From assembly GCA_963790095.1 (NCBI GenBank), contig CAWBNO010000008.1, forward strand, positions 159,321 through 223,320: 64,000 nt of DNA, given 5' to 3'. The notes under the pieces were generated by a model. That model was not told the DNA's origin. It saw only the letters and a program-made list of their open reading frames with translations, and ran no database searches. Within the stretch, counting starts at the first letter, position 1. Each line of letters starts with the position of its first letter. Below, piece by piece: positions 61,627-64,000 of the stretch. The DNA comes from JAAXQD01 sp963790095. Its GTDB lineage: Bacteria > Desulfobacterota > Desulfobacteria > Desulfobacterales > UBA11574. The translations under genes and the position numbers were made by a program.

Positions 61627-63144
61627 GTGAGTTATAAAATAGGATTTGCCGGAACCGACGCAAGAACGCTTTTAAGTGCCCTGATCACTTCAACGGCAAC
61701 CAGTGAAAACCATCCGGATGATTTTCAAGGCGTCGTTATTCGGGGGATGCCGTCCATGCCACCGTTTGCAAAGACAATGCAGTGGCCGATAAAATTTTTA
61801 TCCACAACAGACAATTCAAAAAAGGCATATGCCGCTGCTATAATTGAGGCCCTTAAAAACGGATCCATCGACGGTGTTGTTCCAATGCCTGAAGATTTAT
61901 TGCTCGAAGGTTTGGTTGATGAATTGGAGGAAGCCGGTTTTCTCGATTCTATTTTAGGATTTACGCGCAAAAGTTCATTTATTGAAGGCGACAAAATCGC
62001 GTGTAAACGTCTTTGCCGTGAATATGGCGTCCCTGTTGCCGACAAATGGTATGAAGTAGACGCCAGAGACTATGCACAGGTTTTGAAAGCGTGTCTGGCT
62101 CTGATCGACCAGTACGGCGGCGCGGTGCTGAAGTATCCGTATAGTGCCGGCGGGAAAGGTTCCCGGATTATTTTGAACGCATGGGAAGTCAAAGAGGTCT
62201 ATGACACGTTAATCAACGATTATGGGAAAAATTATAAACGATCCCTGGGGAAAAAGTCCCAATGGCCGCTCCTTATCGAGTCGAGGATGTCCGGCGTCGA
62301 AATTTCATTTAATATTTTGATCGATAAAAACGAAAATTTTCAAATCCTTCCCACCTCCATGGATTATCCGGAGCGATTCCCCGGACCTGCCAGTAAAGAC
62401 AATCCGATTACCGGCGGAATGGGGAGCATTTCACCCCATCCCATGGAAACATCCGGTCTGCTGGAAATGGCGGCCGAAGATATTGTTAAGCCGCTGATAA
62501 AAGCCTTGAAAGAACAAAACATGTTACGTCCCTGCCTGGTGTATCCCGGCTGCTTTTTATCGTTTGACGGCAATATGGCCCCAACGAGAATTCGCGTCTG
62601 CGAGATCAATATTCGGCCTCCGGAACCTGAATGGCAGCCGATTGTCCGCAGAATAAGAAACCTGGGCCCCTTAATCAAGGCCACGCTTCAAGGAAATTTA
62701 GATACCGTCACCCCCGAAATAAGGTCTGACCAGATATCCATCTGCACAGCCCTGGTTACCGGATCCGGCGGCCCCCAAGGCCAGAAGGGATACCCGTGGT
62801 CCTGTACCAAGGGGGAACCCGTCCATATCGATTTTGGCTACCTGAACAAAAAGAAGATCCAGGTTATTCCATCTGCCATGACGTATTCAGACGAAGAAGG
62901 GGTTTTCAAATCCGATGGCAGCCGTGTCGCCTATTGCAATGTCAATGCAACCGTGAAACCCGGAGAAAGCAGAGCAAAAGTGGCTGAACGGCTTCGCAGG
63001 AAAGTATTGACGGCCTTTGAAAATGGTAAAATAAGGGTCATCCCCCGGGAAAACCCTGAAGGGAACCGGCTGGATTTACGATACGATATCGGAAACCACT
63101 TTGACATGGCAGAAGAATTACTACCAACAAAAATCATCGTGTAA
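61627..63144 (+). CDS. PurD-like ATP-grasp ligase (phosphoribosylglycinamide synthetase family)
   Basis: A 505-residue ATP-grasp protein. The C-terminal half matches GARS_A/GARS_C of PurD: SRMSGVEISFNILID, ITGGMGSISPHPM, CEINIRPPEPEWQPI, then GQKGYPWSCTKGEPVHIDF and NRLDLRYDIGNHF. The N-terminal 110 residues do not resemble the PurD start (VLVIGSGGREHAL-type) and begin SYKIGFAGTDARTLLSAL instead. So it may be a PurD-related ligase of other specificity rather than phosphoribosylamine-glycine ligase. It starts at GTG with AAAAGGAG upstream and is monocistronic. Confidence 0.78.
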   Translation: MSYKIGFAGTDARTLLSALITSTATSENHPDDFQGVVIRGMPSMPPFAKTMQWPIKFLSTTDNSKKAYAAAIIEALKNGSIDGVVPMPEDLLLEGLVDELEEAGFLDSILGFTRKSSFIEGDKIACKRLCREYGVPVADKWYEVDARDYAQVLKACLALIDQYGGAVLKYPYSAGGKGSRIILNAWEVKEVYDTLINDYGKNYKRSLGKKSQWPLLIESRMSGVEISFNILIDKNENFQILPTSMDYPERFPGPASKDNPITGGMGSISPHPMETSGLLEMAAEDIVKPLIKALKEQNMLRPCLVYPGCFLSFDGNMAPTRIRVCEINIRPPEPEWQPIVRRIRNLGPLIKATLQGNLDTVTPEIRSDQISICTALVTGSGGPQGQKGYPWSCTKGEPVHIDFGYLNKKKIQVIPSAMTYSDEEGVFKSDGSRVAYCNVNATVKPGESRAKVAERLRRKVLTAFENGKIRVIPRENPEGNRLDLRYDIGNHFDMAEELLPTKIIV

Positions 63145-63289
63145 AGTTGATGTTGGATTTACAATGGAAAATCTAAAAAAATGCTTGTATTTTAGTTCGT
63201 TGAATAATATTTTTACTTCAATCTTCTTGACAGACATATCTGTTTTGACATACCGATAAGGGATAGACCCATAATGAGGAGGCAGATGA

Positions 63290-63421
63290 ATGAACGATCC
63301 GGACGACATAGAGTTAAAATGCGAAATCAATAAAATCATGAAAAATGTCCATAACATAATAAAAAAAATTGAAACCCTCGATCCGGCCAAGAACGACAAT
63401 TCAAAACAAAGTAAGGATTAA
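63290..63421 (+). CDS. Small charged protein, 43 residues
   Basis: ATG at 63290 follows GGAGG with seven-base spacing. The product, MNDPDDIELKCEINKIMKNV then HNIIKKIETLDPAKNDNSKQ, is a charged helix with an acidic start and a Lys/Asn-rich end. A single-base-shifted ATG (63286) in another frame gives only 15 codons. I do not recognise it. It sits between the PurD-like gene and the IHF gene, 56 bases before IHF. Confidence 0.5.
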   Translation: MNDPDDIELKCEINKIMKNVHNIIKKIETLDPAKNDNSKQSKD

Positions 63422-63477
63422 TTTTCGTAAATATAACGGTATTGAATAAATAAAAAAAATGATCTTAAGGAGGCGCC

Positions 63478-63771
63478 ATGGCATTAACCAAAAATGATAT
63501 TGTCACAAGTATACACGATCTGGGATTTACCAAGAAAAAATCTGTGGAAATCATCGAATCTTTACTGGAAATTATAAAAAGTTCGCTGGAGAAGAATGAA
63601 GATGTCCTGATTTCGGGATTTGGAAAATTTTGTGTGAAGCAAAAAAAACAACGGAGAGGCCGCAACCCTGCCACCGGCGACGACTTGATGTTGAAAGAAC
63701 GAAAAGTGGTTACGTTCAAATGTTCAGGAAAATTGAGGGACAAGATCAAGGACAATAAGCGCCGGATTTAA
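63478..63771 (+). CDS. ihfA: Integration host factor alpha-type (HU/IHF) DNA-binding protein
   Basis: A 97-residue HU/IHF-family protein. It starts ALTKNDIVTSIHDLGFTKKKSVEIIESLLE, has the turn VLISGFGKFCVKQKK and the minor-groove arm RRGRNPATGDD with the conserved Arg-Asn-Pro, and ends VVTFKCSGKLRDKIK. The pattern fits IhfA better than HU. It bends DNA as a heterodimer with IhfB, whose gene is not in the window. AAGGAGG precedes the ATG. Confidence 0.93.
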   Translation: MALTKNDIVTSIHDLGFTKKKSVEIIESLLEIIKSSLEKNEDVLISGFGKFCVKQKKQRRGRNPATGDDLMLKERKVVTFKCSGKLRDKIKDNKRRI

Positions 63772-63791
63772 CTTAATCCCTTAAGATCCTT

Positions 63792-64000
63792 TTAACTGCC
63801 CATTGTATCGAGCCATAAAAATTGATAGGGATTCAACTTTAATACATCTGTACGGAAAACCTCGCCGGTAATGAGGTCTCTCATCCGCACCGGAGCGCTG
63901 GCGCCCGATAACGAAGCTGTGACCCGTTTGGATGAAATATTGGTAACGGCAAACAGTTTTTGATCCTCAGCATACCTTGCGATGACAAACAACAGAGGAT
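63792..64000 (-). CDS. C-terminal end of a GH13 sugar phosphorylase or alpha-amylase-family protein (partial)
   Basis: Only the last 69 codons are in the window; the rest lies beyond 64000. The end reads LFVIARYAEDQKLFAVTNIS, then RDLITGEVFRTDVLKLNPYQFLWL. This is the C-terminal beta domain of GH13 enzymes, especially the sucrose/glucosylglycerate phosphorylase group (GH13_18), which place DLLTG and a Leu-x-Pro-Tyr-x-x-x-Trp-Leu near their end. The catalytic domain is not visible, so the substrate cannot be named. Confidence 0.65.
   Translation of the reverse strand, partial: PLLFVIARYAEDQKLFAVTNISSKRVTASLSGASAPVRMRDLITGEVFRTDVLKLNPYQFLWLDTMGS

Noticed and set aside
1..64000. CRISPR arrays, phage or insertion-sequence genes
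   Set aside because: No regularly spaced direct repeats and no integrase, transposase or capsid-like proteins were found on either strand.

Overview
The window looks like chromosomal DNA of an anaerobic Gram-negative bacterium, most likely a sulfate-reducing or syntrophic member of the Desulfobacterota (former Deltaproteobacteria). This is inferred from content: two-membrane envelope machinery (Omp85/TamB, a YdbH/DUF1318 pair, lipoproteins, SurA-type chaperones), two-subunit glycyl-tRNA synthetase, an acyl-CoA dehydrogenase fused to a rubredoxin-like domain, and an IscU scaffold beside an IscS-like protein that has lost its PLP lysine, as in the sulfate reducer Archaeoglobus. Most of the window is core chromosome. 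No phage, insertion sequence or CRISPR array was found.

Layout. 1-11 kb: Trk potassium uptake (trkH partial, trkA), two EamA transporters, the IscU/IscS-like pair, a periplasmic PpiC isomerase, an AI-2E-family permease, a cyclophilin, and a DUF4442 plus nitronate monooxygenase operon. 11-20 kb: a frameshifted acyltransferase, acyl-CoA dehydrogenase-rubredoxin, an L,D-transpeptidase facing a MepK endopeptidase, a RAMA-like protein, a nucleotidyltransferase-like protein, a GNAT remnant and a membrane metallophosphoesterase. 20-26 kb: TPR protein, ydbL/ydbH envelope pair, LysM protein. 26.8-32 kb: groES-groEL, an FmdB zinc ribbon, an orphan HExxH protein, a bS22-like 32-residue protein, hflKC. 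32-40 kb: DciA-like protein, a tRNA methyltransferase, DUF1015, two serine tRNAs, dnaX-ybaB-recR, murI. 40-47 kb: a large Omp85 protein with a TamB homologue split in two overlapping frames. 47-64 kb: a lipoprotein, an alcohol dehydrogenase, glyQ-glyS, a GHMP kinase, mgtE-recO, surA with a SurA-like lipoprotein, mfd, a threonine tRNA, a PurD-like ATP-grasp protein, IHF and the end of a GH13 sugar phosphorylase.

Envelope biogenesis is the main theme. Omp85/TamB, YdbH with a DUF1318 lipoprotein, SurA and PpiC chaperones, LysM, LdtD/MepK, MurI and HflKC all act on the outer membrane, the murein or membrane proteins. A second theme is DNA replication and repair (DnaX, YbaB, RecR, RecO, Mfd, DciA-like, IHF).

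Several otherwise well conserved genes are interrupted by one-base indels or short duplications: plsC-like, a 128-residue repeat protein, tamB, glyQ, mgtE and surA. Most of them lie at 52-56.4 kb. Conserved motifs survive in all frames, so base-calling or assembly error is at least as likely as real gene decay. Several palindromic, MITE-like intergenic elements are present: between iscU and the iscS-like gene, between glyQ and glyS, and downstream of glyS. A solo element end supplies the stop codon of the RAMA-like gene.
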